A stretch of DNA of 64,000 nt. Source: Phycisphaeraceae bacterium. Lineage in GTDB: Bacteria > Planctomycetota > Phycisphaerae > Phycisphaerales > Zrk34. The stretch lies in contig JANQHD010000054.1 of the NCBI GenBank assembly GCA_028282805.1, positions 62,001 to 126,000 on the forward strand. Reading direction: 5' to 3'. The notes under the pieces are model-generated. The model saw only the letters and a list, made by a program, of their open reading frames with translations, did no database searches and was not told the DNA's origin. Below, piece after piece: positions 19,520 to 28,783 of the stretch. How positions within the stretch are numbered: the stretch's first letter is position 1; every line of letters starts with the position of its first letter. Both the position numbers and the translations under genes were made by a program.

Positions 19520-20482
19520 TCAGAAGACCTGAGAGCCGCCGCCCTCGCCTGAGCTGTCGCCGCCTTCGATGCCCGCCGCGATGTTCGCGGCGTCGGAGAA
19601 CCAGCCGACGATCGTGTCGGCGTTTTCGGTGTAGGTGGTCGACATGCCCTGGGTGCGGATGTTGTAGGGCACCATGTCGCGCAGCTTGGTGAACGAGACG
19701 GAGCCGTCGAGGAAGCTGGTGTTGCCGCCCACGGCGTCGGTGGCGGTCATCGCGTCTTTATCGCCGGCGTAGATCAGGCCGCTGGGGCCGTGCGCGTACG
19801 ACGAGTGCGTCGGCGAGGGGAACCTGGTGCCGCGTTCGTTGAGGTCGGCGCTGACGGCGGTGGTCGCGCCGTCCGACATGGTGTGCGCCACGCGCCAGGC
19901 GCTCATGCCGTGGTCGCCGCTGAGCGGTTTCCAGAAGAAGTTCGACCCGTTCGATTCGGGGTCCCAGATCTTCTTGCCGCTGGGGTTCGCCCACGCGGCG
20001 CGGCCGCCCAGCAGGTAGTAGCCCAACCGGACGCGCGGGATATTCGTGAACTCGTCGGGGCGGACATCGACCAGTTCCTTCGAGCTGGTGTCGCTGAGCA
20101 TGAAGTTGGTCACGTCGGACCGCCCCTTGCGGTTGGGGCAGTTGAACTGCTCGAGTTCCACGCCGGCTTCCACGAGGGTCTGGTACATGTAGCTGTTGAT
20201 CCAAGAGGCGTGGTCGTTGCCGACGTTCTTCTTGAACGCGTCGCGGAGCTTGGTCGGGTTGCGGTCGATCTGGGCCTGGGACGGGTGGAACTTGCCGTCG
20301 CGGTCGTCGGCGATCATGAACTGGGTCTGCGCCAGCCCACGGTTGTTGCTGCCGCAGACGCTGCGCGACGCGAGCTCCTTGGCCTTGGAGATCGCCGGCA
20401 GGAGGATGCTCAGCAGCAGGGCGATGATCGCGATGACGACGAGTAGTTCGACCAGTGTGAACGCGCGGGTTTGGCGACGCAT
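19520..20482 (-). CDS. Prepilin-type N-terminal (DUF1559-like) protein
   Basis: 320 residues beginning with a type IV prepilin signal: basic leader MRRQTRA, then [20 protein letters not shown], with cleavage expected after Ala7. The rest is a large secreted domain. Near the C-terminus [16 protein letters not shown] matches the H-X9-DG motif of the planctomycete pseudopilin-like family, although the His position is Asp. Such proteins are very numerous in planctomycetes and are presumed to be exported by a type II-like system; their function is unknown. It has its own terminator and stands alone. Confidence 0.9.
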   Translation of the reverse strand: MRRQTRAFTLVELLVVIAIIALLLSILLPAISKAKELASRSVCGSNNRGLAQTQFMIADDRDGKFHPSQAQIDRNPTKLRDAFKKNVGNDHASWINSYMYQTLVEAGVELEQFNCPNRKGRSDVTNFMLSDTSSKELVDVRPDEFTNIPRVRLGYYLLGGRAAWANPSGKKIWDPESNGSNFFWKPLSGDHGMSAWRVAHTMSDGATTAVSADLNERGTRFPSPTHSSYAHGPSGLIYAGDKDAMTATDAVGGNTSFLDGSVSFTKLRDMVPYNIRTQGMSTTYTENADTIVGWFSDAANIAAGIEGGDSSGEGGGSQVF

Positions 20483-20743
20483 CTCGGTGCTCCGGTGGGG
20501 GAAGTCGTTTTGGGCGGGTTAACCGCTTGCCTTTCGTGTACTTAAGTCAGTTGCGCCACGGGGGCGTTCGTTAGCAGGCATTGCGGAAAAATGTGCACAG
20601 GCCCCAACTTCTTTGATCGCAGGCGATTATCGAGCGGCGGGGCAGGCGGCTCGGGGCCCCGTCACCACGCGATCAAGCCCCGCTTGCCGGCAGCGGGTCG
20701 GCGGCGGTTGGTCTTGCGCATGATGGCAGGCGCCGGATCGTGT

Positions 20744-21682
20744 TTACAGGTCGATCGCCTCGCCGCTGAGCAGTTGGTAGGCCTCGGTGTAGCGGCGCAT
20801 GGTCTTCGCGATCACCTCGTCGGGCAGCGCGGGGCCGGGGGGCGTCTTGTCCCACTGGCCGTTGTCGCACAGGCCTTGCAGGTAGTTGCGCACGATCTGC
20901 TTGTCGAAGCTGTTCTGGTCGCGGCCGGGCTCGTACTCGTCGGCGGGCCAGAAGCGCGACGAGTCGGGCGTGAGCACCTCGTCGATCAAAATCGGCTCGT
21001 CGCTCGAACCGTCCAGCGGGATGCCCCACTCGAACTTGGTGTCCGCGAGGATGATGCCGCGTTGCTCGGCGTACGCCCGGCCCTCGGTGTAAATCTTCAG
21101 GCTCAGGTCGCGCAGCTTGGTCATCAGGCCCTCGCCGACGATCTCGCACGCCTGGGCGAAGCTGATGTTCTCGTCGTGGCCCTCTTCGGCCTTGGTCGAC
21201 GGGGTGAAGATCGGCTGCTCGATCTTGCTGCACTGCTGGAGCCCGGCGGGAAGCTCGATGCCGCAGACGGTCTGCGATTGCTGGTACTCCTTCCAGCCCG
21301 AGCCGGCGAGGTAGCCGCGCACGATGCACTCGATCGGCACGACCTCGGCCTTGCGGCCGATCATGATGCGGCCGACGAGCTGGGCACGCTGCTCGTCGCT
21401 CAGGCCGGGGATGTCGGCCGGGTCGGTCGAGACCAGGTGGTTGGGCACGAGGTCGGCGAACCGCTCGAACCAGAAGTTGCTGATCTGGGTGAGCACGACG
21501 CCCTTGCCGGCTAGGCCGTTGGCCATGATCACGTCGAACGCGCTGACGCGGTCGGAGGCGACGATGAGCAGGCCCGGCGAGCCGTCGGGCAGGGGTGTGT
21601 CGTAGATGTCGCGGACTTTGCCGCTACGGCGGTTGGGCAGGGGCAGGTCGGTGGTCATCACGGCGGCGGTTGCGGCGGGCAC
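20744..21682 (-). CDS. purC: Phosphoribosylaminoimidazole-succinocarboxamide synthase
   Basis: 312 residues; SAICAR synthetase of purine synthesis, joining CAIR and aspartate with ATP. Family motifs: RSGKVRDIYD at the ATP site, ECIVRGYLAGSGW, ILADTKFEWG and LIDEVLTPDSSRFW. The start is a GTG at 21682 with AAGGAG about 6 bases upstream; an internal ATG at 21658 is an alternative. No other purine gene is adjacent. Confidence 0.97.
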   Translation of the reverse strand: MPAATAAVMTTDLPLPNRRSGKVRDIYDTPLPDGSPGLLIVASDRVSAFDVIMANGLAGKGVVLTQISNFWFERFADLVPNHLVSTDPADIPGLSDEQRAQLVGRIMIGRKAEVVPIECIVRGYLAGSGWKEYQQSQTVCGIELPAGLQQCSKIEQPIFTPSTKAEEGHDENISFAQACEIVGEGLMTKLRDLSLKIYTEGRAYAEQRGIILADTKFEWGIPLDGSSDEPILIDEVLTPDSSRFWPADEYEPGRDQNSFDKQIVRNYLQGLCDNGQWDKTPPGPALPDEVIAKTMRRYTEAYQLLSGEAIDL

Positions 21683-21922
21683 GGGACGCTCCTTGGCTAA
21701 AAAAGTTCGAGGATCGATCGGCGACGCCCGAGTTTAGTGCTTGAACGGGCCGAGTTCCAGCGGATTCAAACGGGAGGGGCCGATTTCATTCGCGTCGATC
21801 TGCCCCAGCGATTAACATGAACCGGCGAGATGCCTTGATGGAGAAAAAGCGACCGGCCAAGCCCGCCAGCCCCCGGTATCATCTATATTTTCATAGGGTC
21901 GGGCCGAGCGCCAGATGCGGTC

Positions 21923-23488
21923 ATGTTGAAGTTTCAGGTCTGTGGCTTAGAGTCGGGTGAGGCGCCATTCGTGTTGCGCAACGCGCACCTGGTCGGTGCG
22001 GACTACATCGGTGTGCGCAGCAACATCCAATACGAAGACGGCGCCATCAACTGCCAGAAGCGCACCACCGGGCCCGCCGCCCTCGCCCTGCAGGTCGAGG
22101 TGCCCGAGGTCGGCGAGATGACGCTGCAGACCTGCCTGCTGCCCGACCGCGTCGAGCCCTACATCCTCACCCTCGAACTCGCCCGCCACCGGTTGATGCT
22201 GCTGTTGAGCAAGCAGGAAGACTGGATGATGTTCGACCTGCCGCTCGACCACCCGGCGATGAAGCGGGCGGCCACGGCCAAGTCGCTCTTCGTCGAAGCG
22301 CTGAACAGGATCAACGAGCCCGAAGAGGCCCACCGCCTGAGCATGGACTGCCTCGCCGCCGCGATCGACGCCTCCGAAGAGCTCGCCCTCGCCCACGCCG
22401 AGCTGCTCTACCGCCGCCGGCTCGAGGCCGGCCAGTTCCACCGCGGCGTGTTCGGCTGCGGCGTGGGGCTCGCCCAGGCCACCGACCCCATCCGCTCTTC
22501 GCTGCAATCGAACTTCGACTACATGGTGCTGCCGTTGCCCTGGTGCCAGCTGCAACCCACGGAAGACTCGTACGACTGGACCGCCGCCGACAGCTGGGCC
22601 GAGTGGGCCTTCCGCAACCGCATGCCCATCCTCGCCGGCCCGGTGCTCAGCTTCGACCGGGGCGTGGCGCCCGACTGGCTGGCCGTGGTCGAACACGACT
22701 ACGAAACCATGCGCGACGTGCTTTACGAGCACGTCGAGAAGGTCGTCACGCGCTACCGCAACGTGGTGACGCTGTGGAACGTGGTCAGCGGCCTGCACGC
22801 CAACGCGGGCTTCGACTTCACCCTCGACCAGCTGATGGACCTGACGCGCATGGCCGTGCTGCTGATCAAGAAGGTGCAGCCCAGCGCCAAAACGCTCGTC
22901 GAAGTCACCCAACCGTTCGGCGAGTACTACGCGTGCAACGCGCGCTCGATCCCGCCGATGATCTACGCCGACATGGTGCTTCAGGCCGGCATCCCCGTCG
23001 ATGCGTTCGGCGTCCGGCTGCTCATGGGCCGGCCCACCGACGGCCAGTACACGCGAGACCTGATGCAGGTCAGCGCCATGCTCGACCGGTTCAACGGCCT
23101 GGGCAAGCCCGTGCACGTGACCGCCGCGGCCGTGCCCAGCGAGCCGATCGGGTTTGAACCCGAACCGATGGTCAACGGCCCCGAGGGCAACGCCAAGGGC
23201 ACGCCCGTCCACCCGCCCGACGGCAACTCCGGCTACTGGCGCAAGCCCTGGTCGCCGCTCGTGCAGAGCCACTGGCTCGAGGCCTTCTACCACATCGCGC
23301 TGAGCAAGCCGTACATCGATTCGGTGGCCTGGCTCGACTTGGCCGACCACGACCAGACCCTGCTGGACCACGGCGGGCTGGCCATGGCCGACTTCAAAGC
23401 CAAGGGCGCGTTCCAGCGCGTCACCTCCCTGCGAAAGGCGTTGCATGCCGACTCCGCCGCCGCCCGCAACAGCCCGACCAGCGCCTAA
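21923..23488 (+). CDS. Glycoside hydrolase 10-fold protein without catalytic glutamates
   Basis: 521 residues with an N-terminal beta domain (about 1-110) and a GH10 xylanase-like barrel (about 170-490). GH10 landmarks can be followed: NFDYMVLPLPWCQLQPTEDS (normally the F-N-x-x-T-x-E-N-x-x-K-W region) and TLWNVVSGLHAN, where active enzymes have WDVVNE (acid/base Glu). The strand carrying the nucleophile ITELD reads VHVTAAAV (about residues 397-404). Both catalytic Glu are therefore missing, yet the fold looks intact. A sugar-binding or structural role is inferred. No signal peptide is visible, so it may be cytoplasmic. Its end overlaps the next gene by 44 bases. Confidence 0.75.
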   Translation: MLKFQVCGLESGEAPFVLRNAHLVGADYIGVRSNIQYEDGAINCQKRTTGPAALALQVEVPEVGEMTLQTCLLPDRVEPYILTLELARHRLMLLLSKQEDWMMFDLPLDHPAMKRAATAKSLFVEALNRINEPEEAHRLSMDCLAAAIDASEELALAHAELLYRRRLEAGQFHRGVFGCGVGLAQATDPIRSSLQSNFDYMVLPLPWCQLQPTEDSYDWTAADSWAEWAFRNRMPILAGPVLSFDRGVAPDWLAVVEHDYETMRDVLYEHVEKVVTRYRNVVTLWNVVSGLHANAGFDFTLDQLMDLTRMAVLLIKKVQPSAKTLVEVTQPFGEYYACNARSIPPMIYADMVLQAGIPVDAFGVRLLMGRPTDGQYTRDLMQVSAMLDRFNGLGKPVHVTAAAVPSEPIGFEPEPMVNGPEGNAKGTPVHPPDGNSGYWRKPWSPLVQSHWLEAFYHIALSKPYIDSVAWLDLADHDQTLLDHGGLAMADFKAKGAFQRVTSLRKALHADSAAARNSPTSA

Positions 23489-23795
23489 GCCCACCGCCGC
23501 GGCCCTGCTGTGCGTGACCGTGGCGTTGGTGGGGTGGGTTTCGTTTCATTACGCACGGGTGCCGCACACCGCCGCGCCGCGCACCGACGGGCCGATCTAC
23601 CGCGTCGACGTCAACGCCGCGCGCGTCGCCGACCTGTTGCACCTGCCCGAGGTCGGCCCGGCCAAGGCCGAGGCCATCCTCGCCGAACGCACCGCCCGCG
23701 GCCCGTTCGCCGGGCCCGATGACCTGCGCCGCGTCAAGGGCATCGGCGCGAAGCTGCCCGAACGCCTGGCCGGCTACCTCCGGTTTGAGAACTAG
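23445..23795 (+). CDS. ComEA-like helix-hairpin-helix protein
   Basis: 116 residues with one membrane segment (about 18-36, AAALLCVTVALVGWVSF) and a C-terminal double helix-hairpin-helix domain (VDVNAARVADLLHLPEVGP, then DDLRRVKGIGAKLPERL). This is the architecture of ComEA, which binds incoming DNA during transformation; short relatives also occur in non-competent bacteria. It overlaps the preceding gene by 44 bases in another frame, so it is probably co-transcribed and coupled. Confidence 0.82.
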   Translation: MPTPPPPATARPAPKPTAAALLCVTVALVGWVSFHYARVPHTAAPRTDGPIYRVDVNAARVADLLHLPEVGPAKAEAILAERTARGPFAGPDDLRRVKGIGAKLPERLAGYLRFEN

Positions 23796-23921
23796 AAGCT
23801 TTTCCGAAAAATTCCATTACTCCCTGCAACTCTTGGTTCAAGGCACCGTCTAGGTCTGTGGCTGGCGCGGTGTCAGCTGTTTTCTGGTGCCACGGCATCA
23901 CTCAATACAGGGAGAGGCGAG

Positions 23922-25205
23922 ATGCGCATCCGGGTTTATTTCACGTTGGGGCTTGTCGGGCTCATGGCTTGGTTTAGTGCGGCCGAGCACAGTTCAGCAG
24001 CGATCTACAACCACAACGAAGATGGGCGCAAGACGCGACTCTACATCCCCGACCACCTCACCAACGTGCGCGGCTTGCTCGTGCTGGGCAACTGGGGCTC
24101 GGCAGACGCGACCCGCCTGGTCAACCGGCCGCACTACCAGGAGTTTGCGCGGCAGCACGGCTTCGGCTTCCTGCTGACCGGGCACTTCACCGCCATGTAC
24201 AACCAGGAGCAATACGACGCCTGGCTCTCCCACGTCGACGCCCTCGCCCTCAAGAGCGGGCACCCGGAGATCGTCCACGCCCCCTTGGCGCCCATCGGCT
24301 TCTCCAACGGCGGCAGCATGTCCTACAACTTCAACATCTTCGCGCCCGAAAAAACCATCGGCTTCGTCATCAACAAGTCGATGGGCATTGCCAACGACCT
24401 GCCCGGTGATGCATCTCTGAAGACGCCGGGGCTGTTCATCACCGGCGAACTCGACTCGGAGTTCACCAGCCAGTACGCCGAGCAGGTGTTTCTCAACAAC
24501 CGCGCTCGCAACGCACCGTGGGCGTGGATCGAGATCCAGAACAAGGGACACCAGAGCGGCGAACTGGAACTGATCCTGCCGTTCATGTCCGAGCTGATCC
24601 GGCGGCGTTACCCCAAGGATCAGCACCCGACCGCGACCTCCGGCGTGACACTGCGCGACGTCAACGAAGAGGACGGCTGGCTCGTCGATCAGAACACCTG
24701 GCGGTCGGGCCTGACCGACGTCTACGCCTACGGCGATGCGCCCGTGGACCCGACGCAACTCGGTTGGCTGCCCAGCCAGGGCCTGGCCAACGCCTACCGG
24801 GCCGTGAGCACATACGACAAGCTGGCCGTGCTCTCGTCGCCCGGGTTGAACGTGATCGAGGAAGACGGACCGATCGAACTGGAGTTCCAGGTCGAACTGC
24901 CCGGCGCGGAATGGCATTTCCTCGAGGTCTTCGACGGGGCACGGCGTGTCTATTTCGAAGAGCAGAAGGACATCATCGTCTTCGAACCCGAAGCGGTGGC
25001 TATCCCCGCGGGCGTTCCGATCCGGCCGTTCGCCCTCGAACTCGACGGCGGGTTCCACACCCTCACCGCGCTGGTCACCATGGACGACGGCACGGTGCAC
25101 ACGTCCAATCTGTCGACGTGGCTCATCGCGCCCGAGCCGGCGAGCGGCGTGATGCTGTTGTGCCTGTCGGCGCTGCTCTGTCGCCGCAGAAGGTTAACGG
25201 CTTAG
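23922..25205 (+). CDS. PEP-CTERM-sorted alpha/beta-hydrolase-like protein
   Basis: 427 residues. A signal peptide (about 1-27, cleaved near SSA/AIY) leads to an alpha/beta-hydrolase-like domain. It has a nucleophile elbow GFSNGGS, a later ITGELDSEF that may hold the acid, and NKGHQSG that may hold the His, as in poly-ester or feruloyl-esterase-like enzymes. After about residue 290 comes a beta-rich domain. The C-terminus is a PEP-CTERM tag: the motif APEPASG, a hydrophobic helix (VMLLCLSALLC) and RRRR. Such tags are processed by exosortase in bacteria that make exopolysaccharide. No exosortase gene is in the window. Confidence 0.82.
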   Translation: MRIRVYFTLGLVGLMAWFSAAEHSSAAIYNHNEDGRKTRLYIPDHLTNVRGLLVLGNWGSADATRLVNRPHYQEFARQHGFGFLLTGHFTAMYNQEQYDAWLSHVDALALKSGHPEIVHAPLAPIGFSNGGSMSYNFNIFAPEKTIGFVINKSMGIANDLPGDASLKTPGLFITGELDSEFTSQYAEQVFLNNRARNAPWAWIEIQNKGHQSGELELILPFMSELIRRRYPKDQHPTATSGVTLRDVNEEDGWLVDQNTWRSGLTDVYAYGDAPVDPTQLGWLPSQGLANAYRAVSTYDKLAVLSSPGLNVIEEDGPIELEFQVELPGAEWHFLEVFDGARRVYFEEQKDIIVFEPEAVAIPAGVPIRPFALELDGGFHTLTALVTMDDGTVHTSNLSTWLIAPEPASGVMLLCLSALLCRRRRLTA

Positions 25206-25210
25206 CGTGC

Positions 25211-27508
25211 TCAGGCTGGCCGGTGGCCGGCCGGTAGGGCCCGGTCGCCGAACGTGCGGCGGACAAAACCCTGCACGGCGTCGGCGTGCTGGTGGAGGTC
25301 GGCCTCGAGTTGGGCCGCGGCGGGAAGGTCGGCCCGGTCGGCGTAACCCAGCCGGCGCGCGAGGTAGGTCAGGTCGGCGGTGCCGGCCTTGGGCACGACC
25401 AGGTCGGTCGCGTTGCCCCGCAGCATCCGCAGGCCGTTGATCAGCCGGCGGTAGAAGTCGTAGCCGGCCCGCAGCCGGTCGGCGTCGTCGGCCCCGAGCA
25501 CGCCCGCGTCGCGCAACGCCCCGATCGCCTCGTGCACACGCGGCGTCCGCACACCCGGGTGAGCGCCGCCGTGCCGCACCTGCAATGTTTGCACCGCGTA
25601 CTCCACGTCCACCAGCGCCCCCAGCGAATACTTGGCGTTGAACCGCAGCCCGCCCGCCTTCTGACGGTGCTGCATTGCGCGCATTTCCCACAACTGCTCC
25701 AAATCGATCGGCCCCGACTCGTAAACCAGCTTGTCGCGCAGCGCGCACACCTTCTCGCCCAGCGCCCCGTCGCCGCCGATCGCGCGCAGCCGAACCAGCG
25801 CCTGCCGTTCGAACGCCTGCGCATCGCCGCCGGGCGCGTAGTACCGCTCGAACACCTCGCGGTGCGCCGCCAGCGGGGCGTTCTTGCCGTACGGCCGCAA
25901 ACGGAAGTCCACGCGGAAGATGCCCTCTTGCTTGGCCTCGATCAGGTTCGCCGCCTCGCGCACCAGCGTGTTGAAGAACTCGCCGGCGTGGATCGGCTCG
26001 GCGCCGTCGGTCTGGCCCACGCCGTCGTACACGAACATCAGTTCGATGTCGGACGCGTAGCCGAGCGCCTCGCCGCCGAGCTTGCCCAGCCCGAACACCG
26101 CCCAGCCGATCACGCGCCTCTCGGCGTCGCGCGGCTGGCCGTGCTTCGTGCGCATCGCCTCGTAGGCCATGTCGAACGCCGCGCCGACCACGGCCTCGGC
26201 CAACGCCGTCAACCGCCCGGCGAACGTGCGGAAGTCCGTGTCGCGCAGCACCTGGTCCAGGTCGATGCGGAACACCTCGCGGTTCTTGAACTTGTTCAGC
26301 GTCTTGCGCTTCTCGCCGTGCGTCTTCGCCTCGGCCAGCGCCCCGGCCAGCCGCTGCGCCACGCCGGGCGAGTCGGCGTACAGCGGCGCGTCGCCGATCT
26401 GGTCGGCGAAGATCGGCATCAACGCCTCGTACTGCAGGCGGATGAACTCTTCCCACAGGTAGTCGCTGGCGCCCAGCAGCCGCGCCAGGTGCTTCATCGA
26501 CCGGGGGTTTTTCAGCATCGCCACCCACTCGCCCGACTCGGGCCGGCGGATCAGGTCTTCGACCATCTGCTCGAAACGCGACAGGGCCGTGTACGGGTCG
26601 GGCGCCTTGTCGAGAAAATACGTGAACTGCTTGGCCAGCAGCGCGGTGAGCTTGATGCGGTTCAGCGCCTCGGCGTCGGTGATCGGCTTGCCCGCGGCGT
26701 CGACGAAGCCGAGCACGTCTTCGACCGCCTCGTCGGTGGTGTTGATGCGCAGCCGTTCGATCGACACGCCCTGCAGCGACAACGCCGTGCTCAGCGCGTA
26801 GAGGAACGCCGGCGTGTCCTGCGCGGTGACCTTCAGCCAGGTGCGCTCGGCGTCGCCCTCGACGGGGTCGATCTGCACGGGGTAGAGCACGGGCTCGTCG
26901 CCGAGCCGCAACGCGCCGAGGCGTTGGGTCACCATCTCGTTGACGCGGTGGCGGGCGGCGCGGGCCGAGGCCTCGTCGCGTCGCTCGAGCAGGCGGATGA
27001 CCTCCGTGAGCGATTCGTCGAGTTGCTCGGCGAACCGCTCGACGCTCAGCCCCTCGGGCAGGGCGCCGACGAAGTGGTCGATGATGCGCCGCCGTCGCGC
27101 CGCGACGTCGGGGCTGTCGCGGCCGTGGCGGTGCTTGCGGACCAGGCGGCGGAAGCGCTTGGCGTCGGTCGGCCCGGCCTGCGGGCGCGTCGCGGTCGTG
27201 CGGTAGGTGAACACCTCGCCGCTGCGCACCACCAGCCCGTTTGCGGCCAACAACCCGGCGATGAGCGCAAACACCCCCGGGTAGTCCGATGCGATCACCG
27301 TCACCGACACGTCCGGCCCGTCCCGGTCGACCACGACCCGCACGGGGCGCTCGCCCGTGAGCTTGCCGATCGCCGCGATGTGGCGGGCGACCTGATCGGC
27401 GTCGAAACGGTTGAAGTACTCCTCGTCCAACCGTTCGAGGTGCTGGTCGATCGCCGCCGGGTTCAGCCCGGTGTCCAATTGCCGCAATTGTGCTTGCGTC
27501 GGCTTCAT
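25211..27508 (-). CDS. GlnE/GlnD-like nucleotidyltransferase with two ACT domains
   Basis: 765 residues. Two ACT-like regulatory domains (about 55-110, with DYPGVFALIAGLLAANGLVV; about 223-285, with TPAFLYALSTALSLQGVSIE) precede a single GlnE-type nucleotidyltransferase domain. Its signature FGLGKLGGEALGYASDIELM lies near residues 474-494; GlnE usually has D-I-D, here D-I-E. A helical GlnE-like C-terminal part follows. Classical GlnE has two transferase domains and no ACT domain; GlnD has ACT domains at the C-terminus. The protein probably adenylylates or de-adenylylates type I glutamine synthetase, encoded 2.4 kb away, under amino-acid control. This is inferred. Confidence 0.78.
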   Translation of the reverse strand: MKPTQAQLRQLDTGLNPAAIDQHLERLDEEYFNRFDADQVARHIAAIGKLTGERPVRVVVDRDGPDVSVTVIASDYPGVFALIAGLLAANGLVVRSGEVFTYRTTATRPQAGPTDAKRFRRLVRKHRHGRDSPDVAARRRRIIDHFVGALPEGLSVERFAEQLDESLTEVIRLLERRDEASARAARHRVNEMVTQRLGALRLGDEPVLYPVQIDPVEGDAERTWLKVTAQDTPAFLYALSTALSLQGVSIERLRINTTDEAVEDVLGFVDAAGKPITDAEALNRIKLTALLAKQFTYFLDKAPDPYTALSRFEQMVEDLIRRPESGEWVAMLKNPRSMKHLARLLGASDYLWEEFIRLQYEALMPIFADQIGDAPLYADSPGVAQRLAGALAEAKTHGEKRKTLNKFKNREVFRIDLDQVLRDTDFRTFAGRLTALAEAVVGAAFDMAYEAMRTKHGQPRDAERRVIGWAVFGLGKLGGEALGYASDIELMFVYDGVGQTDGAEPIHAGEFFNTLVREAANLIEAKQEGIFRVDFRLRPYGKNAPLAAHREVFERYYAPGGDAQAFERQALVRLRAIGGDGALGEKVCALRDKLVYESGPIDLEQLWEMRAMQHRQKAGGLRFNAKYSLGALVDVEYAVQTLQVRHGGAHPGVRTPRVHEAIGALRDAGVLGADDADRLRAGYDFYRRLINGLRMLRGNATDLVVPKAGTADLTYLARRLGYADRADLPAAAQLEADLHQHADAVQGFVRRTFGDRALPAGHRPA

Positions 27509-27669
27509 GCTCTTCTGATATGATATCGGCGTGGGGTCTGACGTTTGACCAGAGATCGCGCCGAGCGTTTCGGGCGACGAAGGGTCGTTTGTTAAGTGGA
27601 CAGGTGGACCGTCCGATGTTTACACAACCTACCGACGTATCCGGGGCGAACGCACCTGGAGACCCCGCC

Positions 27670-27951
27670 TTGGCAAACGTAATCGTAGACGACAAACCCT
27701 TCACGGGCACGCATGTAAAAACCCCCAACGCCGACCTGCTCATGATACAAGGCCCGCGCGGGTTCCTTGGTTGTGGTTACTTCGATGTCGAGACCGCCGA
27801 CAAGATCGGCGACGCCATGGCCGTGGTGCGCGGCGTGTGCACGTTCGACGACATGCTCAAGGCCGAGGTGGTCGACGTGTCCAAGGCCGGCGCCGAACTC
27901 GGCATCGCCCTCGGCATGACCGGCCGCGAGGCGCTGGTCCGCATGGCCTAA
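27670..27951 (+). CDS. DUF1805 (YunC-like) protein
   Basis: 93 residues from a TTG at 27670 with GGAG eight bases upstream. A longer version from ATG 27616 adds 18 residues of low similarity. The core LLMIQGPRGFLGCGYFDVET, with its Gly/Cys turn, and the segment IGDAMAVVRGVCTFDDML fit the DUF1805 family (YunC in Bacillus), whose function is not known. It is divergent from the GlnE-like gene. Confidence 0.8.
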   Translation: MANVIVDDKPFTGTHVKTPNADLLMIQGPRGFLGCGYFDVETADKIGDAMAVVRGVCTFDDMLKAEVVDVSKAGAELGIALGMTGREALVRMA

Positions 27952-28048
27952 AACCCCGCACCCGTTGATGCCCCGTCGATTGGCCCCGCTTCGCCGGCGG
28001 GTAGTATCGTGTGGGCCTGCCGCTTCGATCGCACGTGAGTAACACGCC

Positions 28049-28783
28049 ATGAAAGCTACCCCCACGCCGCTCCCGGCCGCCGGTCATCCCGCAGACAGCC
28101 CGCACCAGGTGCTTGGTGCGCACGGCCAGACCGTCGCCGCGGCCCAGAAATACGAGGGCAAACGCGAGAAAAGCCGGCGGATGCGCAACCTGCACGCCAA
28201 AGAGCTGTCGTTCAGCCGCCGCGCGTTCGAGCGCTTCGGCCCCGACATCCACGTGCTCGACTCGCCCTGCGGCACCGGCCGGTTCCTGCCGGTCTTCTCC
28301 GGCGCCAAGCAGCTGACCCTCGTCGACCTCGCGACCAACATGCTCGAGGTCGCGCGCAGCAAGACCGAGGGCATGGGCCACGTGACCACGCTCAACGAAG
28401 ACATCGGCGACCTGTCGCTGGCCGACGACTCGGTCGACCTCGCCCACTGCATGCGGCTGCTGCACCACTTCGAGACCGACAAGATGCGGTTGCACGTGCT
28501 CAAGGGCCTGGCACGCGTCACCCGCGGGCGCGTGGTGTTCAGCTTCTACACCAGCGACTGCCTGCGCTACAAGTGGCGCAAGCTCCGCGGGACCAACATC
28601 CGCTGCCACTACGTCAGCAAGGCGCACATGGCCGAGCTGTGCGAGCGGGCGGGGCTGCGGGTCATCGACCACGAACCGAAGGTCAACCTCTACGAGCAGC
28701 AGTGCTTCTTCATCTGCGTAAAGTCGCGGCCACCTCGTAACAGGAATCGCCCCTTTGCTGCACATCGAGCCCGCGATTGCTGA
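28049..28783 (+). CDS. SAM-dependent class I methyltransferase
   Basis: 244 residues of the Methyltransf_11 type. Motif I is HVLDSPCGTGRFLPVF, an acidic residue ends the second strand (LTLVDLATNML), and motif IV is DDSVDLAHCMRLLHHF. The substrate is unknown. It overlaps the following kinase-like gene by 29 bases, so the two probably act on the same molecule, perhaps an envelope glycolipid or quinone. The N-terminal 35 residues are extra to the domain. Confidence 0.85.
   Translation: MKATPTPLPAAGHPADSPHQVLGAHGQTVAAAQKYEGKREKSRRMRNLHAKELSFSRRAFERFGPDIHVLDSPCGTGRFLPVFSGAKQLTLVDLATNMLEVARSKTEGMGHVTTLNEDIGDLSLADDSVDLAHCMRLLHHFETDKMRLHVLKGLARVTRGRVVFSFYTSDCLRYKWRKLRGTNIRCHYVSKAHMAELCERAGLRVIDHEPKVNLYEQQCFFICVKSRPPRNRNRPFAAHRARDC

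Noticed and set aside
23850-23880. A sigma-54-type promoter before the PEP-CTERM gene
   Set aside because: GG and GC elements occur but not with the required spacing.
25286-27523. A 745-residue open frame on the plus strand, and similar long antisense frames (for example 1374-3137 minus, 9559-10761 plus, 29147-31459 plus)
   Set aside because: They lie opposite well-supported genes, and their composition (Arg/His/Val/Leu-rich, no motifs) is what antisense frames of G+C-rich genes give.
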